A DNA stretch of 14,114 nucleotides from Planctomycetota bacterium (lineage in GTDB: Bacteria > Planctomycetota > UBA1135), in the NCBI GenBank assembly GCA_022447335.1, contig JAKVCF010000053.1, positions 1 to 14,114 on the forward strand. Direction: 5' to 3'. Shown here in pieces: positions 1 to 7,263 of this stretch (its first letter is position 1; every line of letters begins with the position of its first letter). A program made the position numbers and the translations under genes. The notes below the pieces were generated by a model. It saw nothing but the letters and a program-made list of their open reading frames with translations. It ran no database searches and had not been told where the DNA came from.

Positions 1-250
1 CGGTGCGCAATACCGAGTAAACGCCATCGAATAGAGCCAATTCAAGAAAACGTGTGCCCCCCTCGTTTTCCGGGCGCAACAAATCAAGGTCGAGCGTGAC
101 TAGGCGACGCTGCAGCTCAATCGGAAGACCTGCGTCAAGACCTGGGCCGCTAAGCGTTGCAGCCTGAAAGAGATCCGGAATATCGGCGCTGGAGGAAATC
201 TGCGAAAATGGCAGAGCCGCTGCGAACAGAATCGTAGAGCAAAGAAGCAC
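1..250 (-). CDS. Exported protein of unknown function, N-terminal part (runs off left edge)
   Basis: An open frame on the minus strand runs from a GTG at 250-248 to the window edge without a stop, giving 83 residues. The first 20 or so residues form a hydrophobic stretch (LLCSTILFAAALPF) followed by small polar residues, as in a signal peptide. The exported part continues as DIPDLFQAATLSGPGLDAG and ends near LNWLYSMAFTRYCAP at the edge. I recognise no family. The frame has a stop (TGA) about 20 codons upstream and no ATG between, so GTG is the best start, although no Shine-Dalgarno site is visible. The composition is protein-like, whereas the competing minus frame at 100-378 reads as arginine- and cysteine-rich shadow. 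The gene is divergent from the MscS gene, with 143 nt between the two starts. Confidence 0.5.
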   Translation of the reverse strand, partial: MLLCSTILFAAALPFSQISSSADIPDLFQAATLSGPGLDAGLPIELQRRLVTLDLDLLRPENEGGTRFLELALFDGVYSVLRT

Positions 251-393
251 GCGGAAAATGGAGCTAAAGAGAGGATAGAACTCGGAAGGAGCTCTCCCGT
301 GACTCTCTCACGCATTCCAGGGTTCCCGAGAATCCCTTGCCCCCCTGCCTGAGCATTCCTTAGCCCTGCCCGCGGCACTAGGCTCGGCGTGGC

Positions 394-1488
394 ATGAAGA
401 AGCTGCAGGAATACCTGGATCTTTTTGGCGACGAGCCTTGGCTGCGTGCAGGCGTGGCTGTTGTACTGGGCTTTCTAGCCGCCTACGTAGTTGATTTCCT
501 GGTGCGCAGGGTGTTGAAGGCGTTGACGCACCGCACCAAGACCACTGCCGACGACCAGCTCCTGGCATTGTTCCATCGCCCCGTCCGGGTCACGGTAGTT
601 CTAATCGGACTGTGGATTGCCATTCAGCAGTTCGGGCTTGAGCCACAGCGCAACGAAGCCGGCGAAGCAATTTCGATCGATCACGAAACCTGGATCGGCA
701 GCCTGCTTAAAACTCTTGGCCTACTGGCCTGGACCGGATTCGCTTTCAAGTTCTCCAAACTGCTACTCCAGATCCTTTCAAAGGACCGCGAACGCGTACA
801 GGTCATCGAACCGTCGACCCTGCCACTGTTTGACAACCTCGGCAAGATCATAATCTTCGGTGGAGCCTGCTACTTAGCAGTAATCGCCTGGGGCGGGGAT
901 GCCCAAGCCCTAATCGCTTCAGCCGGCGTTGCCGGCATCGCAATCGGCTTCGCGGCAAAGGACACGCTCGCCAACCTGTTTAGCGGCGTCTTCATTGTCG
1001 CGGACTCCCCATACAAGTTAGGCGATTACATCGTGCTCGATAGCGGAGAACGCGGCAAAGTCATCAATATCGGCCTACGATCAACTCGCCTGCTAACACG
1101 CGATGACATCGAGATCACCATCCCAAATGCGGTGATGGGCGCAGCCAAGATTATGAATGAGACCGGCGGCCCGGCACCATCGCGGCGCGTGCGCATCCCA
1201 GTCGGCGTGGCCTACGGCAGCGACATCGACCTTGTTAAACAGGTACTGCAGCAAGTCGCAGAAAAGAATGAATTTGTGCAGCTAAGTCCAGATCCGCGAA
1301 TTCGCTTCCGTGCTTTCGGCGACTCGGCGCTGAACTTCGAGTTATTGGGATGGATTCAGGAGCCCGAGCTCCGTGGAAGAGCAGTCGATGCACTGCTGAC
1401 TGAGATCTACAAAGCCTTCGCTGAAAACAATATCGAAATCGCCTTCCCACAGCTCGACGTTCACCTTCACAAGATCGCAACCGAGTAA
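394..1488 (+). CDS. MscS-family mechanosensitive ion channel
   Basis: This is a 364-residue inner-membrane channel of the small-conductance mechanosensitive family, which opens under membrane tension and releases solutes during osmotic downshock. Hydrophobic segments lie near residues 18-38, 64-82, 104-125 and 148-167. The pore-lining helix follows at about 170-203, with the Gly/Ala-rich run ASAGVAGIAIGFAAKDTLAN typical of MscS TM3. The beta domain follows (GDYIVLDSGERGKVINIGLR, about 210-229), with the family signature ITIPNAVM at 241-248. The rest is the alpha/beta cytoplasmic vestibule to residue 364. It is somewhat longer at the N-terminus than the E. coli MscS (286 residues), giving extra membrane helices and an acidic loop at 83-100. 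ATG 394 has only a weak upstream ribosome site. The gene stands alone and faces the tRNA and its terminator. Confidence 0.93.
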   Translation: MKKLQEYLDLFGDEPWLRAGVAVVLGFLAAYVVDFLVRRVLKALTHRTKTTADDQLLALFHRPVRVTVVLIGLWIAIQQFGLEPQRNEAGEAISIDHETWIGSLLKTLGLLAWTGFAFKFSKLLLQILSKDRERVQVIEPSTLPLFDNLGKIIIFGGACYLAVIAWGGDAQALIASAGVAGIAIGFAAKDTLANLFSGVFIVADSPYKLGDYIVLDSGERGKVINIGLRSTRLLTRDDIEITIPNAVMGAAKIMNETGGPAPSRRVRIPVGVAYGSDIDLVKQVLQQVAEKNEFVQLSPDPRIRFRAFGDSALNFELLGWIQEPELRGRAVDALLTEIYKAFAENNIEIAFPQLDVHLHKIATE

Positions 1489-1502
1489 GACTAGGCCGCC
1501 AG

Positions 1503-1536
1503 AAAAAAACGGCCGACCCTCTTATGAAGATCGGCC
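1503..1536 (-). terminator. Rho-independent terminator of the tRNA-Thr transcript
   Basis: Read on the minus strand, GGCCGATCTTC pairs with GAGGGTCGGCC around an ATAA loop, an 11-bp stem containing two G-T pairs. It is followed by G and seven T residues. The site begins 9 nt after the 3' end of the tRNA, so it most likely ends that leftward transcript. The plus strand lacks a matching T run, so the MscS transcript is not obviously served. Confidence 0.88.
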
Positions 1537-1545
1537 ACCTTGAAG

Positions 1546-1621
1546 TGGAGCCAGAGACGGGAGTTGAACCCGTGACCGCAGCTTTACGAAAGCTGTGCTC
1601 TACCAACTGAGCTACTCTGGC
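1546..1621 (-). tRNA. tRNA-Thr (anticodon CGT), CCA encoded
   Basis: The minus strand folds as a full cloverleaf of 76 nt. The acceptor stem is GCCAGAG/CTCTGGC and the D arm is GCTC-AGTTGGTA-GAGC. The anticodon arm is CAGCT-TTCGTAA-AGCTG, which gives CGT and reads the codon ACG. The T arm is ACGGG-TTCAACT-CCCGT. The discriminator is U and the CCA tail is genomically encoded. G1-C72 and C2-G71 with anticodon bases GU at 35-36 match known threonine identity elements. The gene lies between the MscS gene and the HEAT-repeat gene, on the same strand as the latter. Confidence 0.97.
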
Positions 1622-1624
1622 GTC

Positions 1625-1657
1625 CCCCGGCCATTGTCCCTTTAAAGGATGCCGGGG
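1625..1657. other. Inverted repeat between HEAT-repeat gene and tRNA
   Basis: CCCCGGC at 1625-1631 pairs exactly with GCCGGGG at 1651-1657. The enclosed bases contain a second palindrome, CCTTTAAAGG (1639-1648). The structure lies just after the stop of the leftward HEAT-repeat gene and just before the tRNA, so it may form a terminator-like hairpin or RNA processing signal. No T run follows it on either strand, so I do not call it an intrinsic terminator. Confidence 0.4.
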
Positions 1658-1676
1658 TGAGCCAAGGCCGAGCGAC

Positions 1677-3680
1677 TTACTCGGAACCGACGGTAGCTGC
1701 CAGATGCGCGCCTCCGCAAGCAGCAAGAGCGCGCGCACAAGCCATCGCAAGGGCGGGATCGGAGTCGGAAATCAGCGCCTCAAGAACATCGGTGTTGACC
1801 GACACATCCATGCGACCGGCCAGAGTGGTAAGACCCTTAGCTGCAGCGGCGCGTGCTTCCGTGCTACGGCTGTCATCAGAAATGAGGCCCATCAGCGCTT
1901 CAGCCGAACCAGAATTACCTGCTAGGCCAATGACGCGCGCCATGGGCACAGCAACCGCATCTTCGCGGCCCAGCGCGCCGTCGAGCTGATCAGCATTTGA
2001 GCCCAACGAAGCGCCATTAGCTGCGAGGTGAGCTAGAGCCTGAGCAGCACTCGCCGCAGTAGCTAGGTAGCGCTCACGATCAGCGCCCAAGTCACCGAAA
2101 GCATCAACGATGGCCGAAGCATCGTCGCTGTCAAGGATCTCAGCACCTTCGATATCGCCCGAGTCATCGTTACCGAGCACTAAGAAAGGAGTGTCGGAGT
2201 AGCGCTCATCCTTGCGTATCTCCTTAATAACGCGCGAGGCGTAGAGGTCCGGAAGTGGATCTGCAACAACAAAGACGTCGACGATAACGCTGCGATAAGC
2301 ATTGATCAGAGCCGATCCCCCATCCTGTGCACGCACGACAGCGATGCCCTGGTCGGCCAACTGACCAGCAAGGCGCGCAGCGCGCTCGTCATCCGGATCG
2401 GCAAGGTGCACGATACGCAAAGCATCAAGCGTGCTAGCTTCAGCAAGAGTACCAACTACCCCCTCCGAAGCGTTGCCGCCATGAGCCATCGCGATGGCAG
2501 CTCCGTAGCGGACATCGGCGGTACGAGCGTTCGCCATGGCGTAATCAAGAGAAGCTGCCGAGTTCGGGTTCTCAGCATCGACCATCATGACCAAGGCGCG
2601 CGAAGCACCCACCCTGTTCTCGGCGACTGCGTTGACCAGAGCGGCACAAAGCACCTCGTTACCGAGGGTCAAAGCCGAAGCCATCTGCAGGTTACGCACG
2701 TCGGCATAGTCTTCGCCAGCCGCAGTGAGTATGGAGACCTCAGCGCCGTAGGCGATCGCTAGAGCAATAGCTGCATCGGCATTGCCCAGCTCGTGGGAGC
2801 GCAGGAACTCACGCTTGGCAAGCTCACAGGAAACCAAGCTCGGCAGCATGTCAACAGCCATAACACCCGAACCATCGGCAACGAACAGCGCACCGTAGTT
2901 CTCGGGGCCAGTTAAGCCGTAGTCCGGATCAGCATCGAGATAGCCCCAACCCTGGCTGTAAAGCATTTCAGCAGCCGAGGCGTCGGCGGCGTAGGTCTCG
3001 GCGATCTTGCGCACCATGCCACTCTCATCGTTGGTGGCCATGTCGGTAACGCGAGCAGCAGCGCGTGCATCGTTGAGCTCTGCAAGCACCAGCACGGCGC
3101 CAGCGCGGACCTGCTCGTTGTTCGAGTAGGTCGCAGCCATGACTGGCTGAGCAGCTTCACCACCCATGCGACTCAGCGCGTAGATCGCATTCAGTCGACG
3201 GCCCTCCGACTGCGAACCCAGCTCGTCAATCAGCGGCAGAGCACCAAAAGGACCAAAGCGGAAGTTCAGATCGAAAATCGCCTTCGAACGCGTAGCAAAG
3301 TCGTCCGCAAAGCATCCCGCAGCGACTTCGGCGGCGGCGTCGAGATCGCGCATCGCTTCACGGCTGGCTTCGTTGGCAGAGGCCAAGACTTCTTTCGCGA
3401 AGGTCTCGTACTCGCCGCCAGCAACCATAAGCTGAAGCAGCGAATCCTGAGACTGGTTCAGAAGCTGGTACGCAACGGCCTGATCAGGAGCCTGTGCAAC
3501 GACCTGGCGGAATGAAGCGATCGCCGCTTCATGATCGCCGTTGTAGTAATGCGCCATACCCTGGTCGAAAAGCTTCTGCGCGTCCTGCGCGAAAGCAGGA
3601 GCAGCGGGCAGCATGGCCAAAAGGGCAGCGAAGAAAAGGCGGTAGGCCGGCTTGCGGCCGGCGCGGGAGGAGTTGCTCAT
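1677..3680 (-). CDS. Exported TPR/HEAT-repeat protein with degenerate receiver-like domain
   Basis: The 667-residue product starts with a signal peptide: basic n-region, hydrophobic core at 13-25, and an AFA-QD cleavage site after residue 31. Residues 33-70 read as a TPR (LFDQGMAHYYNGDHEAAIAS). Alanine-rich helical pairs of HEAT type fill 145-235, about 290-415 and 540-660. Between them, about 421-531, lies a CheY-like fold: RIVHLADPDDERAARL, a helix, then DVFVVADPLPD, an EIRK helix and TPFLVLG. The phosphoacceptor aspartate position is Ala473, one of the acidic pair is Ala427, and the usual lysine is missing, so the domain cannot work as a standard phosphoreceiver. The likely role is a protein-binding scaffold outside the cytoplasm, with unknown partners. 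The ATG at 3680 has no clear ribosome site. A 101-nt gap separates it from anmK upstream. Confidence 0.85.
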   Translation of the reverse strand: MSNSSRAGRKPAYRLFFAALLAMLPAAPAFAQDAQKLFDQGMAHYYNGDHEAAIASFRQVVAQAPDQAVAYQLLNQSQDSLLQLMVAGGEYETFAKEVLASANEASREAMRDLDAAAEVAAGCFADDFATRSKAIFDLNFRFGPFGALPLIDELGSQSEGRRLNAIYALSRMGGEAAQPVMAATYSNNEQVRAGAVLVLAELNDARAAARVTDMATNDESGMVRKIAETYAADASAAEMLYSQGWGYLDADPDYGLTGPENYGALFVADGSGVMAVDMLPSLVSCELAKREFLRSHELGNADAAIALAIAYGAEVSILTAAGEDYADVRNLQMASALTLGNEVLCAALVNAVAENRVGASRALVMMVDAENPNSAASLDYAMANARTADVRYGAAIAMAHGGNASEGVVGTLAEASTLDALRIVHLADPDDERAARLAGQLADQGIAVVRAQDGGSALINAYRSVIVDVFVVADPLPDLYASRVIKEIRKDERYSDTPFLVLGNDDSGDIEGAEILDSDDASAIVDAFGDLGADRERYLATAASAAQALAHLAANGASLGSNADQLDGALGREDAVAVPMARVIGLAGNSGSAEALMGLISDDSRSTEARAAAAKGLTTLAGRMDVSVNTDVLEALISDSDPALAMACARALAACGGAHLAATVGSE

Positions 3681-3781
3681 GCGATGACGCCGTCGATTGG
3701 GGGACGGTGCGAGGAGGGAAATGAGACACTTCTAGTGCGCCTCAGCACCGAGGCAACATGATAGAGACCCCTGAGATAGGG

Positions 3782-4969
3782 TCAAATGGCCTGCGGTGTG
3801 AAATTCGTGGAGCTGCTCGGCGGGAGAAAACAGCTTCCCAGCCTCGCCGGGCGCTGGCAACCGGTTGTCCCGGGCCAGCTAGCTGGCTCCCCTGCCAAAA
3901 AGGCATCGGCAAGCAGGGCAAAAGCCACTGCCTCACGCAGATCGGGATCTCCGCCTAGATCCTGGTAGGAATGCAGCTCGGCATGCGGCAACGCAGCGCG
4001 CAACTCAGCCACCAGGGCCAAATTATGGGCCCCACCACCGCATAGGTAGAGGGGTAGATTCAGCACATCAGCATCTTCGCTCAGCACCTGCGAAAGCGAA
4101 TCTGCAACCGCCCAAGCCGCGAGTGCGCAGCAAGTGCGAAGCTGATCTGCCAGCACGGCCTGGGAATCAGCGGCACGTACCTGCCCGGCAAAAGCACGCC
4201 CAAAACGCTCTAAACCGGTGCTCTTGGGCAAAGAGCGCGCAAAATAGCTGTCCCGCTGCAACTCGGCCAAAAGTTCGGGGAGAACCTTCCCCTGCAAAGC
4301 GAGTGCTCCATCTTCATCGAAATCGCCCGCGACGGATGCCCGCATCAGCGCATCAAGTGGGCCATTTGCGGGACCCGAGTCCCACGCACGCGGAGCCTGC
4401 ACCCCCTGCAACAAAGTCAGATTCGCGATACCACCTAAATTGAGAATCGCAAGTCGATCTCCAGCACGATGGTGAAGAATCCAATCGGCGAAGGGCGATA
4501 CGGGCGCCCCTTGCCCACCAAGCGCACGATCAGCCGTGCGGAAATCAGCGATTACAGGGATACCCAACCGCTCGGCCATCCACGCAGGCTCCCCAATCTG
4601 CAGACTGCCATCCAACGGATCACCGCCGTGATGAAAGACCGTCTGGCCGTGACTACCCACGGCAAGGACCTCACCGGGCTTAACCCCGGCTTCAGAAAGA
4701 AATGTCGCCGCGGCATCGGCGAAGGCTACGCCGAGACGCGCATGCCAAGCCGCCAGATCAGCGACCTTCCAATCCAATGCGCGCGCAACCGCTGCACGGA
4801 TCTCATCGGGAAAGGGTCGCATGCCTCCAGCAACAACCTCGACTTCGCGCGCCAGCCCCGCTCCACTCACGCGCACCAGGGCCAGGTCCACCCCGTCCGC
4901 CGAGGTGCCCGAGCAAATGCCGAGCAACAGCCGCGGCTCTTCGCCTACTCGGGGATCGTCAGCACCCAC
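3782..4969 (-). CDS. anmK: Anhydro-N-acetylmuramic acid kinase
   Basis: AnmK cleaves the 1,6-anhydro ring and phosphorylates anhMurNAc to MurNAc-6-phosphate with ATP, a cytoplasmic step of peptidoglycan recycling. The 395-residue protein has the family blocks in order: GTSADGVD (21-28, phosphate loop), SHGQTV (106-111), ADFRTADRALGGQGAP (141-156), NLGGIANLT (177-185), WDSGPANGPLDA (196-207, where Asp197 aligns with the catalytic base known in this family) and CGGGAHN (310-316). The C-terminal block WPGTTGCQRPARLG matches the end of the family, followed by a short unconserved tail of some 17 residues. The start overlaps the end of the LysM gene by 25 nt, so the two are probably translationally coupled. 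No MurQ etherase or other recycling gene is in the window. Confidence 0.94.
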   Translation of the reverse strand: MGADDPRVGEEPRLLLGICSGTSADGVDLALVRVSGAGLAREVEVVAGGMRPFPDEIRAAVARALDWKVADLAAWHARLGVAFADAAATFLSEAGVKPGEVLAVGSHGQTVFHHGGDPLDGSLQIGEPAWMAERLGIPVIADFRTADRALGGQGAPVSPFADWILHHRAGDRLAILNLGGIANLTLLQGVQAPRAWDSGPANGPLDALMRASVAGDFDEDGALALQGKVLPELLAELQRDSYFARSLPKSTGLERFGRAFAGQVRAADSQAVLADQLRTCCALAAWAVADSLSQVLSEDADVLNLPLYLCGGGAHNLALVAELRAALPHAELHSYQDLGGDPDLREAVAFALLADAFLAGEPASWPGTTGCQRPARLGSCFLPPSSSTNFTPQAI

Positions 4970-5718
4970 CCGAGGCGAAGCACCGTGTTCACATCGGTCA
5001 ACTTGCTATTCGCGGCAACGAGGCGCTTTACGCCTTCGTTTGCCCCTTCGCGCCCGTAGTAGCGCTCAGCGATGCGCCATAGGCTGTCACCCGTGCCGAC
5101 CTCGTGGGTGTACCTACCGACCTTCTCACTGTTTGCGGCACTGGCAAGCTTGTCGTTCGCCTTAGCCTGCAACTTCTTCTCTGAGCGGCGCTGATCCGCC
5201 GCGGCCTTACTTGGTAACCAGATTTCGTCACCGGCGCGCACGCGATCGGCACGCATACCTTCATTGATTTCGAGAATCAGGTCGAGGTCTTTGACCGAGC
5301 CTAGTTCGCGCATGGCGATTTCGCCCAGAGTCTCGCCCTTCTTCACTTGGTAGCGATGGAGTTGGTCTACCGCATCGAGAGTCGCCAGCTCACCCGAACC
5401 CTGTGGCTCTTCCTGCGACGCCGGTGGACTAGTCAGGGTTTCCGACTTTTCCTGAGCTTCAGTCGAAAGCTGCTTGGGCTCCGACCCAAGTGAGAGTTCT
5501 GCTCCGCCCAACCCGATCGAAGAACCCGAGTCGTTCTCGAGGGTTTCGCGAGATGGATCTCCTATCGAAAGCGGAACTTCCGGCGGCATCCATTCGGACT
5601 TCATGTGCTGTTCACTGCCTGCATCCACAGGTTTAACCCCAGTCAGCACGACGATGCCCAGTAAAACCGCCACCAATGCGATGGCGCCCACGATGATCTG
5701 CTTCTCAAGTCGACCCAT
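4945..5718 (-). CDS. Membrane-anchored protein with two LysM domains
   Basis: The 257-residue product has a short basic N-terminus and one hydrophobic segment at about 8-27, which fits a signal anchor. A low-complexity Ser/Glu/Pro-rich linker (30-118) follows. LysM 1 is at about 121-169 (HRYQVKKGETLGEIAMREL to AGDEIWLP). A charged Lys/Ala linker leads to LysM 2 at about 203-256 (THEVGTGDSLWRIAERYYG to LGWVLTIP). LysM domains bind GlcNAc-containing glycans, so it probably contacts peptidoglycan; no catalytic domain is visible. I choose ATG 5718 because GGTGGA sits about 7 nt upstream and a promoter-like -10 (TATATT) overlaps the alternative TTG start at 5745. It overlaps anmK downstream, a sensible cell-wall pairing. 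Confidence 0.88.
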   Translation of the reverse strand: MGRLEKQIIVGAIALVAVLLGIVVLTGVKPVDAGSEQHMKSEWMPPEVPLSIGDPSRETLENDSGSSIGLGGAELSLGSEPKQLSTEAQEKSETLTSPPASQEEPQGSGELATLDAVDQLHRYQVKKGETLGEIAMRELGSVKDLDLILEINEGMRADRVRAGDEIWLPSKAAADQRRSEKKLQAKANDKLASAANSEKVGRYTHEVGTGDSLWRIAERYYGREGANEGVKRLVAANSKLTDVNTVLRLGWVLTIPE

Positions 5719-5743
5719 TTGCGATTCCACCCCGTCGCGGGCC

Positions 5744-5772
5744 AATATATGGGGGGTGCAAGCCGATTTCTA
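5744..5772 (-). promoter_or_regulatory. Candidate promoter for LysM-anmK operon
   Basis: On the minus strand TAGAAA (5772-5767) and TATATT (5749-5744) are separated by 17 nt, resembling sigma-70 boxes with four and five matches. The expected start of transcription, near 5737, would leave a leader of about 20 nt carrying the GGTGGA ribosome site before ATG 5718. Confidence 0.35.
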
Positions 5773-5809
5773 CGGAAAACCTCGTGGTTGCGCATCTTGT
5801 GGTAGTCCA

Positions 5810-5842
5810 TGCATGCCAAAAGCCCACATGTTGCGGCATGCA
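5810..5842 (-). terminator. Possible terminator hairpin after the kinase-like gene
   Basis: TGCATGCC (5810-5817) and GGCATGCA (5835-5842) form an 8-bp perfect stem with a 17-nt loop. It begins 16 nt after the stop of the leftward kinase-like gene and lies upstream of the LysM promoter candidate. There is no T run after the stem on the minus strand, and the loop is large, so the terminator role is uncertain. A regulatory palindrome for the LysM-anmK operon is an alternative. Confidence 0.3.
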
Positions 5843-5858
5843 AACGCGTTTCCAGGAC

Positions 5859-6551
5859 TTAGATCGCCAAATCCTCACCCGGGCCGCGTTCGACCCGCTC
5901 CTTAGCCGCCCGCCACTCGCCAGCGTCGTTATGTGGGCTAACAAACCACAGTCGGCGCAGCCGCAAAAAGCGCAGCACGCTGCGCGCTTCCTGGTATCCA
6001 AGCTCCTGGGGAGCGTACCGTGCGACGTACTTCAGCACGGCTTGGCGATCGACCCATCGGAAAATCGGCGCCAGAAGCCAGGCGCTCCAGATACGCGGCT
6101 TCCAGGCCGCGCCAAAATCGACTACTGACAGCCGATCCTCGTCGACCAGCAGGTTCTGCCGCTGCCGTAGATCGAGGTGGTAAACCCCCCGCTCATGTAT
6201 CGCACGGGTCATCGTGCGCAAGTTGTCAGCCAAACTCTGTGGATGAGCCTCAAAAGCAGCTGGTGTGAGCGGCTCACCGGGCAAGACAGCCAACGCGAAG
6301 GCATCACGATCAATCTCGGCCAGCAACTGCGGCACTCCGTCAACTCCAGCAAGCGTGCGCAAAATCCGTCGTTCGCGCCCCATCAGCCAACGCGCAAACG
6401 GACGTGACCAGGCGGGAACCTCGCTCGCATCTTTGACTACGCACGGCACCCCCTCGGCGGGCATCACCCGATGCACGGCAGGCTTGAAGCGCGATCCGCG
6501 GCTAAGTAGCTCACGCGGCGCGACCTTGAGCGTTGCACGGTCCAGGACCAT
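5859..6551 (-). CDS. Kdo/LPS-kinase-like (RIO-type) protein kinase fold
   Basis: The 230-residue protein has the core of the small bacterial LPS-kinase/RIO group. A strand with Lys40 (CVVKD) could bind ATP. Glu60 sits in the following helix (GRERRILRTL), and VPQLLAEIDRDAFALAVLPGEPL is the hinge region. The catalytic loop is HLDLRQRQN (Asp127, Asn133) and the metal motif is DFG (145-147). All key residues are present, so it should be active. Substrate is not shown; a lipid A-core sugar such as Kdo or heptose is the family-based guess, and kdsB lies nearby. I choose ATG 6551 because the upstream gene ends TAG-G-ATG, a typical stop-restart junction. Starts at 6569 or 6593 would only read through the end of that gene. 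Confidence 0.75.
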   Translation of the reverse strand: MVLDRATLKVAPRELLSRGSRFKPAVHRVMPAEGVPCVVKDASEVPAWSRPFARWLMGRERRILRTLAGVDGVPQLLAEIDRDAFALAVLPGEPLTPAAFEAHPQSLADNLRTMTRAIHERGVYHLDLRQRQNLLVDEDRLSVVDFGAAWKPRIWSAWLLAPIFRWVDRQAVLKYVARYAPQELGYQEARSVLRFLRLRRLWFVSPHNDAGEWRAAKERVERGPGEDLAI

Positions 6552-6552
6552 C

Positions 6553-7251
6553 CTAGGGGGTTGTCGCATCGGCCGAAGCCAGATCCACGGCAAAGGGCGA
6601 CCACATCGGCGCCGTCCAAATCCCGACCAACACCAGAGTCAACACGATGGCCCAACTCCATTCCGTGTTCGCGGTCACTCGCTGCCAAGAAAAGCGGCGG
6701 TTATCGCCGGAACGCCACGGCGTGATACGCGGCCAGAAGTTAGGCACGTTTTCGGCATGACGATCAAGCTGTTCGCCGAACAGCTCCTTGAGGCGCGGAT
6801 ACTCCTTATGAAACTTACGCGGCAAGTAAACGACAAAGAAGGCTGCAACCAGAAAAGTGCCAAAGGCCCATACACCTTGGCCGCGCATGGTCTCGGCATT
6901 GCCAGCCGCGAGCGCCACCCCGATCAGCGCGACAAAGCTACCGAGGTAGGCAGGATTGCGGGTGTGTGCGTAGGGCCCAGTCGTCACCATAATTCGGTTC
7001 TTCTCCAGATGACCGAAGGCCCAAACGCGCAGCAACCAAGCCAGAGCGGACAGCCCCGCACCAATCAGGAAGGTCAATGGGCGCGGATCGGCGAATGCCA
7101 GCATCACCAGCGCCGAAGCGTAGACCGCCAGCTTGCGCCAGGTCAGCTTTTGCCGAGAACGCGGATGATCGGCGTAGTCTTGGGAGGTAGAAGCCATCGG
7201 TTGCGGATCGGAGGCCCGTCTGGGAAGATTGTCGGGTTGCCGTCGCTGCAT
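6553..7251 (-). CDS. ICMT/PEMT-type integral membrane methyltransferase
   Basis: The 232-residue protein has hydrophobic segments near 39-53, 59-79, 102-117, 127-143 and 198-216. It carries the signature of the isoprenylcysteine carboxyl methyltransferase / phospholipid methyltransferase superfamily: TTGPYAHTRNPAYLGS (90-105) after the second or third segment, then the cytoplasmic block EYPRLKELFGEQLDRHAENVP (150-170) ending NFWP. These elements bind S-adenosylmethionine at the membrane face in related enzymes. The substrate in bacteria is generally unknown; a lipid or small amphiphile is likely. The start at 7251 has GAGGG five nt upstream. Met19 (7197) is an alternative that would leave room for a divergent promoter. 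The gene runs directly into the kinase-like gene, so they form an operon. Confidence 0.8.
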   Translation of the reverse strand: MQRRQPDNLPRRASDPQPMASTSQDYADHPRSRQKLTWRKLAVYASALVMLAFADPRPLTFLIGAGLSALAWLLRVWAFGHLEKNRIMVTTGPYAHTRNPAYLGSFVALIGVALAAGNAETMRGQGVWAFGTFLVAAFFVVYLPRKFHKEYPRLKELFGEQLDRHAENVPNFWPRITPWRSGDNRRFSWQRVTANTEWSWAIVLTLVLVGIWTAPMWSPFAVDLASADATTP

Positions 7252-7256
7252 ACAAG
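7229..7256 (+). promoter_or_regulatory. Weak promoter candidate for lipoprotein-kdsB-pyrG operon
   Basis: TTGTCG (7229-7234) and TACAAG (7251-7256) are 16 nt apart, each with four of six matches to sigma-70 boxes. Transcription would begin at about 7263, next to ATG 7264, implying a leaderless mRNA, which fits the lack of any ribosome site there. The match is weak and overlaps the start of the divergent methyltransferase gene. Confidence 0.2.
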
Positions 7257-7263
7257 CCCTCGC

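Noticed and set aside
1235..1750. 171-codon minus-strand frame
   Set aside because: It runs through the tRNA-Thr gene and antisense to the MscS gene. Its sequence VAQLVEHSFRKAAVTGSTPVSGS is the familiar translation of a tRNA gene, not a protein.
3765..3784. Imperfect hairpin GACCCT/GGGGTC at the anmK stop
   Set aside because: Six pairs with one wobble and no T run; too weak to call a terminator.
4469..5059. 196-codon plus-strand frame
   Set aside because: It is antisense to anmK and the LysM gene, both with intact family motifs; the composition is that of a shadow frame.
6265..7263. Long plus-strand frame (part of a 508-codon frame ending at 7791)
   Set aside because: It is antisense to the kinase-like and methyltransferase genes, which have clear motifs, and its translation is Arg/His/Gln-rich without domains. 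Only the part from 7264 is a real gene.
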